64,000 nt of DNA from Ruegeria discodermiae (GCF_030758345.1 NZ_JAVAMO010000003.1:1-64000); one strand, 5' to 3'. Positions 45,271 to 54,630 are shown, counted from the stretch's first letter. Made by a program: numbers and translations. Notes: generated by a model not told the origin, from the sequence alone.

Positions 45271-48058
45271 CCCGGAGCAGATCCAGCGCATAACCCCAGA
45301 ACTGGCGGGCGATCTGATTTGTCCGCCGGATCAAATCTTCGATCCCGACCAGATCATGGGCCAGATCGAGGCGCTTGCCGCTGAAGGAGCAGACAATGCC
45401 GCTTTGCGCAGCGCAGTGGTGGCGATCCTGCGCGACACCCAGAAAGCCGGGCGCAACGCCATCGCCACGGCTTTTGCGGAGAAACCCTTTGCTGCGCGGC
45501 CACTGACCCGCTCCTACACCTATCTGACCGATGGCATGGTGCGCACCGCGCTTTACGTGGCCAGCGAAATCCTGCACCCGCTGGCGAATCCGACCCGGTC
45601 CGAACGCATCGCCGTGGTGGCCGTCGGCGGCTATGGCCGCGGCGAGATGGCACCTTTTTCCGATGTCGATCTGCTGTTTCTGACGCCCTACAAGATCACC
45701 GCCTGGGCCGAGAGCGTGATCGAATCCATGCTCTATATCCTGTGGGATCTGCGGCTGAAGGTCGGGCATTCCTCGCGCACGATCCGGGATTGCGTACGCA
45801 TGAGCCAGGAGGATCAGACGATCCGCACCGCCATGCTGGAGCAGCGTTTTCTCGCCGGGCATGCGCCGCTGGCCGAGGACCTGGTCCAGACGCTGAAAGC
45901 CGAAATGTCCGACCGGAGCGGGCGCGAATTTGTCGAGGCCAAGCTGGAAGAGCGCGAAAAGCGCCACCGCAAGCAGGGCCAGCGCTATATGGTCGAGCCC
46001 AATGTCAAAGAGGGCAAAGGCGGGCTGCGCGACCTGCAATCGCTCTACTGGATCGCCAAGTATATCTATGGCGTGCAGGATGTGGCCGAACTGGTTCCGT
46101 TGGGTCTGTTCACCCCGGAGGAGTTCAGCACCTTTGTTCAGGCCGAGGATTTCCTCTGGGCGGTGAGGTCACATCTGCATCTGGTTACCGGACGCGCCAC
46201 CGAACAATTGGCCTTCGATCTGCAGGTCGATGTGGCCGATCGCATGGGCTATGAAGACCGTGCCGGGCGGCGGGCGGTCGAGGTGTTCATGCAGCGTTAC
46301 TTCCGCGAAGCGACCGCCGTGGGTGAGTTGACCCGTATCTTCCTGACCAAACTGGAAGCCGCTCACAAGAAAAGCGGCCCGCTGCTGGAGCGGATTTTCA
46401 GCCGCAAGCGCCGGGTAAAGGCGGGCTACAAAGTGGTCCATAACCGGTTGGATATCGAGGACCCCGAGGCCTTTCTGGCCGACAAGGTGAACCTGCTGCG
46501 CCTGTTCGAAGAAGGTCTGCGCACCGGGATGCTGATCCACCCTGATGCGATGCGGCTGGTCACCGCCAATCTGAACCTGATCGACGATGACATGCGCAAC
46601 AACCGCGAGGCGCGACGCATCTTCCTTGATCTGTTGCTAAAACACGGCAACCCCGAACGCGCCTTGCGCCGGATGAACGAGTTGGGCGTATTGTCTGCCT
46701 TCATCCCCGAGTTCGAACCCATTGTCGCGATGATGCAGTTCAACATGTATCACAGCTATACGGTGGACGAGCATATCATACAGTGCATCATCAACCTCGC
46801 TCAGATCGAACGCGGCGAGCTGATCGAATCGCTGCCGCTGGCCTCGGGCATCCTTGAGGCGGGGATCAATCGCAAGGTCATCTATGTGGCGCTGCTCTTG
46901 CACGATATCGGCAAGGGGCGCGAGCAGGATCATTCGATCCTCGGGGCGCAGATCGCCCGCAAGGTCGCGCCGCGCCTGGGTTTGAGCAAAGCCGATTGCG
47001 AGACGGTGGAATGGCTGGTGCGCTATCATCTGCTGATGTCGGATATGGCGCAGAAGCGCGATATCTCGGACCCGCGCACTGTGCGCGATTTCGCCAAGGC
47101 CGTTGGAACGGTCAAGCGGCTGGACCTGCTGACGGTGCTGACGGTCTGCGATATTCGCGGCGTTGGTCCCAACACTTGGAACAACTGGAAAGCCACGCTG
47201 CTGCGCGCGCTGCATGCGGAAACCAAGCGTGCTCTGGAAACCGGGATGGAAGACCTCAACCGGGCCAACCGCGGGGCTTGTGCCAAGAAGGCGCTGCGCA
47301 CCGCTCTGGAAAGCTGGTCGAAAGCCGATCTCAAGACGGAGACCGGGCGGCATTATGATCCCTATTGGCAGGGTCTCAACCTGTCGGCCCATATCGAATT
47401 CGCCGAGATGCTGCGCGCGCTTGAGGAAAGCGGCGATGCGGGCGCGGTAGAGATACGGCTCGACCCGGATGAGGACCGCGATGCCACCCGTGCCTGTTTT
47501 GCTATGGCCGATCATCCCGGCATCTTTGCCCGTGTCGCGGGCGCGCTGGCGCTGGTTGGCGCGAACGTGGTGGATGCCCGCAGCTACACCACCAAGGACG
47601 GTTATGTCACGGACGCATTCTGGATACAGGATGCCGAAGGTCATCCCTATGAGGCCGCGCGTCTGCCCCGCCTGACACAGATGATCCACAAGACCCTGAG
47701 GGGCGAAGTGGATGCCAGCGACGCGTTCAAATCACGCGACAAGATCAAGAAACGCGAAGAGGCGTTCAACGTCCCGACCCATATCACCTTCGACAATGAC
47801 GGCTCGGAAATCTACACGATCATCGAGGTTGATACCCGTGACCGCCCCGGCCTGCTCTATGATCTGGCCCGCGCGCTGGCGGCCTCGAATGTCTATGTCG
47901 CCAATGCGGTCATCGCGACCTATGGCGCGCAGGTTGTCGACACCTTCTATGTGAAGGACATGTTCGGGCTGAAATACTATTCCGAAGGCAAGCAGCGTTC
48001 GCTGGAAAACCGGTTGCGCAAGGCCATTTCCGATGGTGCGGAGCGCGCCGATTCATGA
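45230..48058 (+). CDS. glnD: [Protein-PII] uridylyltransferase / uridylyl-removing enzyme
   Basis: A 942-residue bifunctional nitrogen sensor that uridylylates PII at low glutamine and deuridylylates it at high glutamine. Domains in order are: nucleotidyltransferase with GGYGRGEMAPFSDVDLLFL (about 130), a linker helical region, an HD hydrolase domain with LLHDIGKGREQDHS (about 560), and two ACT domains for glutamine binding starting at DHPGIFARVAGAL (about 760) and DRPGLLYDLARAL (about 868). The TTG start at 45230 has AGGTGG six bases upstream and overlaps the previous gene; GTG 45257 is an alternative. murJ overlaps its stop. Confidence 0.95.
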   Translation: MTLLHKHSPVPDSDPEQIQRITPELAGDLICPPDQIFDPDQIMGQIEALAAEGADNAALRSAVVAILRDTQKAGRNAIATAFAEKPFAARPLTRSYTYLTDGMVRTALYVASEILHPLANPTRSERIAVVAVGGYGRGEMAPFSDVDLLFLTPYKITAWAESVIESMLYILWDLRLKVGHSSRTIRDCVRMSQEDQTIRTAMLEQRFLAGHAPLAEDLVQTLKAEMSDRSGREFVEAKLEEREKRHRKQGQRYMVEPNVKEGKGGLRDLQSLYWIAKYIYGVQDVAELVPLGLFTPEEFSTFVQAEDFLWAVRSHLHLVTGRATEQLAFDLQVDVADRMGYEDRAGRRAVEVFMQRYFREATAVGELTRIFLTKLEAAHKKSGPLLERIFSRKRRVKAGYKVVHNRLDIEDPEAFLADKVNLLRLFEEGLRTGMLIHPDAMRLVTANLNLIDDDMRNNREARRIFLDLLLKHGNPERALRRMNELGVLSAFIPEFEPIVAMMQFNMYHSYTVDEHIIQCIINLAQIERGELIESLPLASGILEAGINRKVIYVALLLHDIGKGREQDHSILGAQIARKVAPRLGLSKADCETVEWLVRYHLLMSDMAQKRDISDPRTVRDFAKAVGTVKRLDLLTVLTVCDIRGVGPNTWNNWKATLLRALHAETKRALETGMEDLNRANRGACAKKALRTALESWSKADLKTETGRHYDPYWQGLNLSAHIEFAEMLRALEESGDAGAVEIRLDPDEDRDATRACFAMADHPGIFARVAGALALVGANVVDARSYTTKDGYVTDAFWIQDAEGHPYEAARLPRLTQMIHKTLRGEVDASDAFKSRDKIKKREEAFNVPTHITFDNDGSEIYTIIEVDTRDRPGLLYDLARALAASNVYVANAVIATYGAQVVDTFYVKDMFGLKYYSEGKQRSLENRLRKAISDGAERADS

Positions 48059-49596
48059 AGCAGATCAGGCTGCTCTCGGGGTTCTTCACCGTTGGTTTCT
48101 GGACTCTGGCCAGCCGCATCCTCGGCTTTGTCCGAGAGATCCTGATCACCGCCTATATCGGGCCCGGACCGGTGATGGATGCCTTTGTCGCCGCGTTCCG
48201 CCTGCCCAACATGTTTCGCCGTTTTTTTGCCGAAGGCGCGTTCAACGCGGCCTTTGTGCCGATGTTTTCCAAACGCCTCGAAGGGGGTGAGGACGCGCGC
48301 GGCTTCGCCAATCAGGCCTTCAACCTGCTCGGTCTGGCGGTGCTGGCGCTGGTGGGGCTTGGCATGGTCTTTATGCCCGCTCTGGTCTGGGCGACCGCCG
48401 GAGGCTTTGCCGGGGATGCGCGGTTTGATCTGGCGGTTGGCTATGGTCATGTGGTCTTTCCCTATATCCTGTTCATGGCGCTGGCGGCGCTGTTTTCCGG
48501 CGTGTTGAACGCCACCGGGCGATTTGCCGCTGCTGCTGCCGCGCCGGTCCTGCTGAATATTCTAGCCTGCAGCGCCATGCTGATCGGCGCGCTGAGCGGT
48601 GGTGAGGTCATCACCTGGCTGATCTGGGTGATCCCGGTCGCAGGCGTGGCGCAACTGGCGCTGGTCTGGGGCGCAACCGAGCGGGCGGGTATCCGCATCC
48701 GGCCCGGACTGCCCCGGCTGACGCCCGAGATGCGCCATATGGTGGCTGTTGCCGTTCCCGCAGCGCTGGCGATGGGCGTCACCCAGATCAATCTGGTGGT
48801 CGGACAGCTGGTCGCCTCACAAACCGAAAGCGCGGTCAGCTGGCTGTTTGCCGCAGACCGGCTTTATCAATTGCCGCTGGGCGTGGTGGGCATCGCCGTT
48901 GGCGTGGTGCTGCTGCCGGACCTGTCGCGCAAGCTGCGCGCGGGCGATGAAACCGGCGCGCGCAACGCCTATTCCCGCGCCGGTGAGTTCACACTGATGC
49001 TGTCGCTGCCTGCTGCGGTGGCCCTGGTCACTGTGCCGCTGCCACTGATCTCGGTTCTCTTCGAACGTGGCGCGACCGGGGCCGAAGACAGCGCCGCCAT
49101 GGCGCTGGCGGTGGCGATCTATGGTCTGGGCCTGCCCGCCTTCGTTCTACAGAAGTTGCTGCAACCGCTGTATTTCGCCCGCGAGGATACCAAGACTCCG
49201 TTTCGCTATGCGGCGGTGGCCATGGTGGTGAATGCAGTGCTTGCTTTTGGCCTTTATCCAATTGTCGGATGGATTGCCCCTGCCATCGCGGCTTCGATCG
49301 CGGGCTGGTCGATGGTCGCGCTTCTCGCGTTGGGATCGTTGCGCATGGGCGCGGTGGCGCAGCCCGATGACCGGTTTCGCGCACGGGCCAGGCGGATCGC
49401 ACTGGCATCGGCGCTGATGGGCGTGGCACTCTACGTCGTCAACCAGATCTTTGGCTGGGCCTTTCAGGTGCCCGGATGGCGCTACCCTGCGCTGCTGGCA
49501 TTGGTGCTGTTTGGCGGCCTTTCCTATTACCTGGCCGGGCACATTCTGGGCGCCTTCCGCCTTGGCGAATTGCGGCAGATGATGCGGCGCGGCTGA
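48055..49596 (+). CDS. murJ: Lipid II flippase MurJ
   Basis: A 513-residue MOP-superfamily exporter with about 14 membrane helices that flips lipid II across the inner membrane. The N-terminal ASRILGFVREILITAYIGPG and MFRRFFAEGAFNAAFVPMF are MurJ signatures, including arginines lining the cavity; the C-terminal two helices are present. The ATG overlaps the glnD stop (ATGA). glnD-murJ adjacency recurs in alphaproteobacteria. It converges on the rhomboid gene with four bases between stops. Confidence 0.95.
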   Translation: MKQIRLLSGFFTVGFWTLASRILGFVREILITAYIGPGPVMDAFVAAFRLPNMFRRFFAEGAFNAAFVPMFSKRLEGGEDARGFANQAFNLLGLAVLALVGLGMVFMPALVWATAGGFAGDARFDLAVGYGHVVFPYILFMALAALFSGVLNATGRFAAAAAAPVLLNILACSAMLIGALSGGEVITWLIWVIPVAGVAQLALVWGATERAGIRIRPGLPRLTPEMRHMVAVAVPAALAMGVTQINLVVGQLVASQTESAVSWLFAADRLYQLPLGVVGIAVGVVLLPDLSRKLRAGDETGARNAYSRAGEFTLMLSLPAAVALVTVPLPLISVLFERGATGAEDSAAMALAVAIYGLGLPAFVLQKLLQPLYFAREDTKTPFRYAAVAMVVNAVLAFGLYPIVGWIAPAIAASIAGWSMVALLALGSLRMGAVAQPDDRFRARARRIALASALMGVALYVVNQIFGWAFQVPGWRYPALLALVLFGGLSYYLAGHILGAFRLGELRQMMRRG

Positions 49597-49600
49597 CTGC

Positions 49601-50287
49601 TCAATCGTGGCGGATGCGATCGCGAATCCGTGCCCAGCCGCCCGGCGCCAGAAAGAAGGACAGGCCAAAACCGGTGGCAAAACCCGCCAAATCGGCCACC
49701 CAATCCCGCGAGCCGCCAAACAACAACCCGAAGACAAGCTGCGCGCCCATCAGAAACGCAATCAGCGTGAAAGCCCGCGCCTGATTCTCGCCCACCAGCG
49801 ACAGCTTGCGCCAGAGCAGATAGGTGAACGCCCCGATCAGCCCATAGACCGGAGGGAAGCCGCCCACCAGCGGATAGGGCTCGTCCAGCAGCAGTGCATA
49901 AAGCAGCGCGCCGCCTATCCCGCTCAGCACGAAGATGAGCAGCATCGCGACTGCGCCAAAGGTCTCGGCCACCAGCTTGCCCATGGCCAGCACGAAGACA
50001 CAGACAAAGATCGTCTGGGTGAAGGTCACGCTGACAAAGGGATAGGTCACAAACCGCATCAGATGCTCGAACGGCCAGCGCCCGGTTTCGGCCATCCAGT
50101 CGAAAATGTCGCCCGAAAACGCATATTTCTGGATCGCCGCCACCCGCCAGCCAACCGCCTCGGGCCCACCGATCAGCCCCTTGGAGCCTGCCATGAAAAT
50201 GATCTCGATCCCCATCAGGATCAGAACCAGCGCCACCACCACAGGCGGCAGCGGGTTTACGGGCGGGGTGTATCCGGGGCTGCTCAT
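49601..50287 (-). CDS. Rhomboid-family membrane protein lacking catalytic residues
   Basis: A 228-residue protein with about six membrane helices in rhomboid order. Where active rhomboids have G-x-S-G before the conserved YGL, this protein has VGGFPPVYGLIGA: the catalytic Ser is Phe and the next Gly is Pro. Where the last core helix normally has AHxxG, it has VADLAGFATG, so the catalytic His is Asp. The WR-type loop region is also unusual. Both dyad residues are therefore missing, pointing to a pseudoprotease of the iRhom/derlin kind. Start ATG 50287 with AAGGAC seven bases upstream was chosen; a start 48 bases earlier is possible. Confidence 0.75.
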   Translation of the reverse strand: MSSPGYTPPVNPLPPVVVALVLILMGIEIIFMAGSKGLIGGPEAVGWRVAAIQKYAFSGDIFDWMAETGRWPFEHLMRFVTYPFVSVTFTQTIFVCVFVLAMGKLVAETFGAVAMLLIFVLSGIGGALLYALLLDEPYPLVGGFPPVYGLIGAFTYLLWRKLSLVGENQARAFTLIAFLMGAQLVFGLLFGGSRDWVADLAGFATGFGLSFFLAPGGWARIRDRIRHD

Positions 50288-50374
50288 CTCATTGTCCTTG
50301 TTGCGCCTGTTGACGTCATTGGACCCCATGGGTAAGCGACGAAAGCCGAATTTTCCAGACGGGAGTCGCTTTTC

Positions 50375-51403
50375 ATGACCGAGACCACATTCACGCCGCG
50401 CGTGTTTTCCGGTGCGCAGCCTTCGGGCAACCTGCATCTTGGAAACTATCTGGGGGCGTTGCGGAACTGGGTGCGGATGCAGGGATCGGAGTTCGAGACC
50501 ATCTATTGCATGGTCGACCTGCACGCGATCACCGTCTGGCAGGACCCGGCAGAGCTGCGCCATGCCACGCGCGAGTTGTGCGCGGGCTATATCGCCTCTG
50601 GCCTTGATCCAGAAAAATCGATCCTGATCAACCAGAGCCAGGTGCCAGAGCACGCGCAACTGGCCTGGATCTTCAATTGCATCGCCCGGATGGGCTGGAT
50701 GCAGCGGATGACGCAGTTCAAGGACAAGGCGGGCAAAAACGCGCAGAACGCCTCGCTGGGGCTGTTTGCCTATCCGGCGCTGATGGCGGCAGATATTCTG
50801 GTCTATCACGCCACCCATGTGCCGGTGGGTGAGGATCAGAAGCAGCATCTGGAACTGACCCGCGACATCGCGATCAAGTTCAACCACGATTATGGCGTCG
50901 ATTTCTTTCCGGTCACCGAACCGGTGATCGAAGGCGCCGCCACGCGGGTGATGAGCCTGCGCGACGGGTCTAAGAAAATGTCGAAATCCGACCCCTCGGA
51001 TGCCAGCCGCATCAACATGACCGATGATGCCGATACCATTGCCAAGAAGATCCGCAAGGCAAAGACCGATCCCGATGCCCTGCCGTCTGAGGCGAAAGGG
51101 CTGGAGGGCCGCCCCGAAGCGCGCAATCTGATCGATATCTATGCGGCGCTGAGCGATCAGAGCGTCGTTCAGGTCCTGGCCGAGGTTGGTGGCAAGCAGT
51201 TCGGAGAATTCAAGCCGATGCTGGCGGATCTGGCGGTGGCCAAACTGGCCCCGATTGCGGCCGAGATGGCGCGGCTGATGAATGACCAGACCGAGATCGA
51301 CCGTATTCTGACCCGCGGCTCAGAACGCGCGCGGGCAATCACCGCTCCGATCCTGCGCCAGACCTACGATATCATCGGGATGGTACCGCCGGCGTCCCTC
51401 TGA
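50375..51403 (+). CDS. trpS: Tryptophan--tRNA ligase
   Basis: A 342-residue class I aminoacyl-tRNA synthetase. The N-terminus shows [19 protein letters not shown] (HIGH-like, about 11-29) and the ATP-binding [14 protein letters not shown] follows near residue 200. The [20 protein letters not shown] stretch is typical. It is divergent from the rhomboid gene and followed by a strong hairpin. Confidence 0.96.
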   Translation: MTETTFTPRVFSGAQPSGNLHLGNYLGALRNWVRMQGSEFETIYCMVDLHAITVWQDPAELRHATRELCAGYIASGLDPEKSILINQSQVPEHAQLAWIFNCIARMGWMQRMTQFKDKAGKNAQNASLGLFAYPALMAADILVYHATHVPVGEDQKQHLELTRDIAIKFNHDYGVDFFPVTEPVIEGAATRVMSLRDGSKKMSKSDPSDASRINMTDDADTIAKKIRKAKTDPDALPSEAKGLEGRPEARNLIDIYAALSDQSVVQVLAEVGGKQFGEFKPMLADLAVAKLAPIAAEMARLMNDQTEIDRILTRGSERARAITAPILRQTYDIIGMVPPASL

Positions 51404-51417
51404 CCCCTTGAGTCCTC

Positions 51418-51443
51418 CCCAAGCCTGAGAATGCAGGCTTGGG
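51418..51443. terminator. Hairpin between convergent trpS and dehydrogenase gene
   Basis: A perfect 10-bp stem (CCCAAGCCTG at 51418-51427, CAGGCTTGGG at 51434-51443) with a 6-base loop lies in the 43-base gap between the two convergent stops. There is no T-run on either side, so it is a structure-only terminator candidate for both directions. Confidence 0.6.
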
Positions 51444-51446
51444 CCC

Positions 51447-52496
51447 TCAGGCCGCATCCCGCTGCAACACCTCCGCGACAATCGCCTCGGCGACGTGGTG
51501 CGGGCTCACGTCGCGAGCCTTGGCAGCGTGCAGGATGCGCTCCATCGTGGCGTCGAGCGCGACGAGCTTGTCGGCAACCCACGCCTCGCGCGCGTCAATG
51601 CGCAGGATCTCGGTCGCGACATTGATGATGCCACCGCCATTCGCCACGAAGTCCGGCGCATAGAGGATACCGCGCCGATGCAGCCGGTGACCATCTTCTG
51701 ACGTGGCAAGCTGATTGTTCGCCCCGCCCGCAACGGCCTTGACCCGCAGCCGGTCGATCCGATCCGCATCCAGTATGCCGCCTATCGCACAGGGTGCGAA
51801 GATATCGGCGTCGACATCGAATATCGCATCGCGCGCCACAACTCTTGCATCGAATTCGGCCTCGGCCCGCGCGGTGCGCGCGGGATCGATATCGCTCACC
51901 ACCAGCCGCGCGCCCTGCTCTTGCAGGAACGCACACAGGTTCCAGCCAACATTGCCAAGCCCCTGCACGCTTACGGTCCGGCCTGACAGATCATCTGATC
52001 CCAGCCGGTGCCGAGCCACCGCCCGGATCGCATTGAAAATGCCGCGCGCCGTGATCGGAGAGGGATCGCCGCTGGCATGGCTGCCCTGTTCAAGCCCGGC
52101 CACACATCCGGTCTCGCTTGCAATCTCGGCCATGTCGCTTGGCGTCATGCCCATATCCTCGGCTGTCCAATAGCGCCCATCAAGACACGCGACCCCGCGG
52201 CCAAAGGCCCGCAAAAGGCCAGGCGTCTTGTCCCGCGCCGGATCACCCATGATCACCGCCTTGCCACCCCCCAGCGGCAGCCCGGCAGCAGCGTTTTTCA
52301 GGGTCATGCCCTGCGACAGGCGCAGCGCATCTTCGAGCGCGTCTTCCATACTGTCGTAAGGCCGCATGCGCACCCCGCCCGCCGCCGGGCCAAGCTGCGT
52401 CGAGTGTATGGCAATCAGGCCCAATAGGCCGCTTTCGGCATCTTCAATACGCCAGACGCCCTCATGCCCGGGCGCGTCGATCTGGGTCAGAACCAT
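51447..52496 (-). CDS. Leu/Val/Phe-type amino-acid dehydrogenase
   Basis: A 349-residue NAD-dependent dehydrogenase of the Glu/Leu/Phe/Val family that oxidatively deaminates an amino acid to its 2-oxoacid. The substrate half has AAGGVRMRPY and GLPLGGGKAVIMGDP (catalytic Lys about 80); the NAD half has VSVQGLGNVGWNLCAFL (about 185). The length suits leucine dehydrogenase rather than the longer glutamate enzymes. It is divergent from an Lrp-type regulator, and a class IV aminotransferase follows that regulator, indicating branched-chain amino-acid turnover (inference). A GTGGGA-TTT-TCCCAC palindrome at 52515-52529 lies just upstream. Confidence 0.85.
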   Translation of the reverse strand: MVLTQIDAPGHEGVWRIEDAESGLLGLIAIHSTQLGPAAGGVRMRPYDSMEDALEDALRLSQGMTLKNAAAGLPLGGGKAVIMGDPARDKTPGLLRAFGRGVACLDGRYWTAEDMGMTPSDMAEIASETGCVAGLEQGSHASGDPSPITARGIFNAIRAVARHRLGSDDLSGRTVSVQGLGNVGWNLCAFLQEQGARLVVSDIDPARTARAEAEFDARVVARDAIFDVDADIFAPCAIGGILDADRIDRLRVKAVAGGANNQLATSEDGHRLHRRGILYAPDFVANGGGIINVATEILRIDAREAWVADKLVALDATMERILHAAKARDVSPHHVAEAIVAEVLQRDAA

Positions 52497-52575
52497 CTCT
52501 CTCCTCCGTCTTCAGTGGGATTTTCCCACGGGGCGCACAGAAAATCTCGCTAATTTTGTCTATCTGGCGCCTCTG

Positions 52576-52614
52576 TATTGGAGTTATCCTCCAATAAAGT
52601 CCGAAATATTGGAG
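52576..52614 (+). promoter_or_regulatory. Triple TATTGGAG operator of Lrp-type regulator
   Basis: TATTGGAG (52576-52583) and its exact complement CTCCAATA (52589-52596) form a 21-base palindrome with spacer TTATC. A third TATTGGAG lies at 52607-52614 and includes the GGAG that serves as ribosome binding site of the regulator gene starting at 52623. Centre-to-centre spacing between direct copies is 31 bases, about three helical turns. It is a likely operator for autoregulation and control of the divergent dehydrogenase gene. Confidence 0.65.
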
Positions 52615-52622
52615 CAAATCTG

Positions 52623-53081
52623 ATGGATGCGATTGATCATCGAATCGTTTACCACCTGCAACGGGATGGGCGGATGACCGTGACCGATCTGGCGGAGGCT
52701 GTGGGGCTTTCCCCCACACCCTGCGCGCGGCGGGTGGAGCGGTTGCAGAAGCAGGGCGTCATCACCGGTTACGGCGCGCGGGTTGATCCCGGAAAGCTGG
52801 GTCTGGGCGTGTCGATCTTTGTGTCGGTGGAACTGGCCCGGCAGGACAAGGCCGCGATCGATGCGTTCGAGCGGGCGATCACAAGCTGCGACGAGGTCAT
52901 GGAATGTTACCTGATGACCGGGTCGCGCGACATTCTGCTGCGCGTCGTGGCCGCCGATCTGGCCGCCTTCGACCGATTTCTGGAAAACCAGCTGATGCAG
53001 ATCCCCGGCATCCGCAACCTGCGATCCAACTTCGCGCTCAGAACCATCATGAAGCGCAATGAACTACCGACCCTTACATGA
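52623..53081 (+). CDS. Lrp/AsnC family transcriptional regulator
   Basis: A 152-residue regulator. The N-terminal winged-helix domain has LQRDGRMTVTDLAEAVGLSPTPCARRVERL, described here by position 10-39 of the protein, followed by GVITGYGARVDPGKLG. The C-terminal RAM/ACT ligand domain includes VMECYLMTGSRDILLRVVA, typical of Lrp binding to branched-chain amino acids. The ATG at 52623 follows the GGAG within an operator copy, so the protein could block its own translation start region. Divergent from the amino-acid dehydrogenase gene, as in BkdR/PutR-like pairs. Ligand not known; leucine is the best guess. Confidence 0.92.
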   Translation: MDAIDHRIVYHLQRDGRMTVTDLAEAVGLSPTPCARRVERLQKQGVITGYGARVDPGKLGLGVSIFVSVELARQDKAAIDAFERAITSCDEVMECYLMTGSRDILLRVVAADLAAFDRFLENQLMQIPGIRNLRSNFALRTIMKRNELPTLT

Positions 53082-53153
53082 GCCGATGGGGCGAAACGAC
53101 TCTGGACGCGTACGGCAATCCTGCCTAGGTTTCGTCCGTTCACGGAGGACGCA

Positions 53154-54017
53154 ATGGCGACGGGCAAGAATATTCGCACCTATTTCGACGGCCAGTGGCA
53201 TGAGGGCGACGTGCCGATCATGCGGGCGGCAGATCACGGGGCGTGGCTGGGCACGAATGTATTTGACGGGGCACGGCATGTAAACGGGTTGAGCCCCGAC
53301 CTTGACGCCCATTGCGCACGGGTCAACCGTTCCGCCGAGGCGATGATGCTGGTGCCCACCGTCTCGACCGAAGAGATGGTGGCGATTGTCGAAGACGGGC
53401 TCAAAGCATATGCCCCGGAAACGGCGGTCTACATCCGCCCCATGTATTGGGGTATCGACGGCGACCAAACGGCGATTGTGCCGACCCCGGACAAGACCGG
53501 CTTTGCCATCTGCCTAGAGGAAATCCCCCTGGCCCCGCCAAGTGCCGCCGCGACGCTGACCACCACACGCTTTCGGCGCCCGGTTCTGGAATCGTCGGTG
53601 GTGAACGCCAAGGCTGGCGCACTTTACCCCAATAATGCGAGGATGCTGCGCGAGGCCCGACAGAAAGGGTTCTCGAACGCGCTGGTCGCGGATGCGATGG
53701 GCAATGTGGCCGAAACAGCGACGGCCAATATATTCATGGTCCGGGATGGCGAGGTGTTCACACCCGTTCCCAACGGCACTTTTCTGGCCGGGATCACGCG
53801 GGCGCGCCACATCGCCAACCTGCGCGCAGATGGCGTAACGGTGCATGAGGCAGTGTTATCCTTCGAGGATTTCCATGGCGCTGATGAGGTCTTCATGTCA
53901 GGCAACATGAACAAGGTTACCCCGGTCACCGCGCTGGATGAGACCAGCTATCAGGTCGGCCCGGTTGCGCGGCGGGTCCGCGACCTTTATTGGGACTGGG
54001 CGGCGTCGAGCAGGTAA
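53154..54017 (+). CDS. Class IV branched-chain-type aminotransferase
   Basis: A 287-residue fold-type IV PLP enzyme. It has ADHGAWLGTNVFDGARHV near the N-terminus, the PLP lysine in SSVVNAKAGALYPNNARM (about residue 155) and AMGNVAETATANIFMV (cofactor-binding Glu). Branched-chain aminotransferases (IlvE) and D-amino-acid transaminases share this fold; the arginine pattern was not decisive, but the Lrp regulator and leucine-type dehydrogenase next door favour branched-chain substrates. ATG 53154, with GGAGG upstream in the gap after lrp. Confidence 0.85.
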   Translation: MATGKNIRTYFDGQWHEGDVPIMRAADHGAWLGTNVFDGARHVNGLSPDLDAHCARVNRSAEAMMLVPTVSTEEMVAIVEDGLKAYAPETAVYIRPMYWGIDGDQTAIVPTPDKTGFAICLEEIPLAPPSAAATLTTTRFRRPVLESSVVNAKAGALYPNNARMLREARQKGFSNALVADAMGNVAETATANIFMVRDGEVFTPVPNGTFLAGITRARHIANLRADGVTVHEAVLSFEDFHGADEVFMSGNMNKVTPVTALDETSYQVGPVARRVRDLYWDWAASSR

Positions 54018-54097
54018 CCCTTTGGGACACTTGCAAAACCACCGGTTGCCAGTCCCAATTTGCTGGGGCATGATCCACAAAGAAAGGAGCCATCCTC

Positions 54098-54553
54098 ATG
54101 CGGAAGTTTCTGGTCGTCCTCGATGACAGCCGCGAATGCCTGAACGCCATGCGCTTCGCGGCCATGCGCGCGGCCCATACGGGCGGCGGCGTTGCGATCC
54201 TGTCGGTGATCCCGCCGGATGAATTCAACCACTGGATTGGTGTGGGCGAGGTGATGCGGGAAGAGGCGCGCGAGCGCATCCATGCCCATTACGAAGTGTT
54301 CGCCAAATGGATGCGCGACAAGCAATCCGTTGAACCCGAACTGGTGATCCGCGAAGGTGAAGCCGTACCCGAGATCATCGCCCAGGTGAGCGAAGACCCC
54401 GAAATCGGGGTGCTGGTGCTGGGGGCCGGGACCGACAAGAAAGGCCCTGGGCCACTGGTCACGCAAATGAGCCGCTCGTCCGGGTCGCTGCCCATCCCGA
54501 TCACCATCGTGCCCGGTGACCTGAGCAAGGAAAAGCTGGAAGCGATCACCTGA
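54098..54553 (+). CDS. Universal stress protein (UspA family)
   Basis: A 151-residue single-domain Usp starting MRKFLVVLDDSRECLNAMRF, with a nucleotide-loop-like LVLGAGTDKKGPGPLVTQMS and final LPIPITIVPGD strand. The loop matches the ATP-binding G-2x-G-9x-G pattern only loosely. AAAGGAG precedes the ATG. It is 80 bases after the aminotransferase on the same strand. No regulator box of the FNR type is seen upstream, in contrast to the Usp at 1222-1629. Confidence 0.88.
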   Translation: MRKFLVVLDDSRECLNAMRFAAMRAAHTGGGVAILSVIPPDEFNHWIGVGEVMREEARERIHAHYEVFAKWMRDKQSVEPELVIREGEAVPEIIAQVSEDPEIGVLVLGAGTDKKGPGPLVTQMSRSSGSLPIPITIVPGDLSKEKLEAIT

Positions 54554-54611
54554 GGCCACCTCAGCCGGGCTAAGCGGTACAACATCCGCCCTTGACCTCG
54601 CCACCGCTCGA

Positions 54612-54628
54612 TTTAGAATTGTTCTAAA
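54612..54628 (+). promoter_or_regulatory. Irr-type iron control element (ICE) upstream of nfuA
   Basis: TTTAGAA-TTG-TTCTAAA is a perfect 7-3-7 palindrome, matching the alphaproteobacterial Irr box (TTTAGAA-N3-TTCTAAA as remembered). It sits directly upstream of a -35/-10 pair (TTGACT at 54631-54636, CATATC near 54654-54659, spacing 17). Irr binds haem and reports iron status; a site just above -35 could repress or activate nfuA. Confidence 0.65.
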
Positions 54629-54630
54629 CC

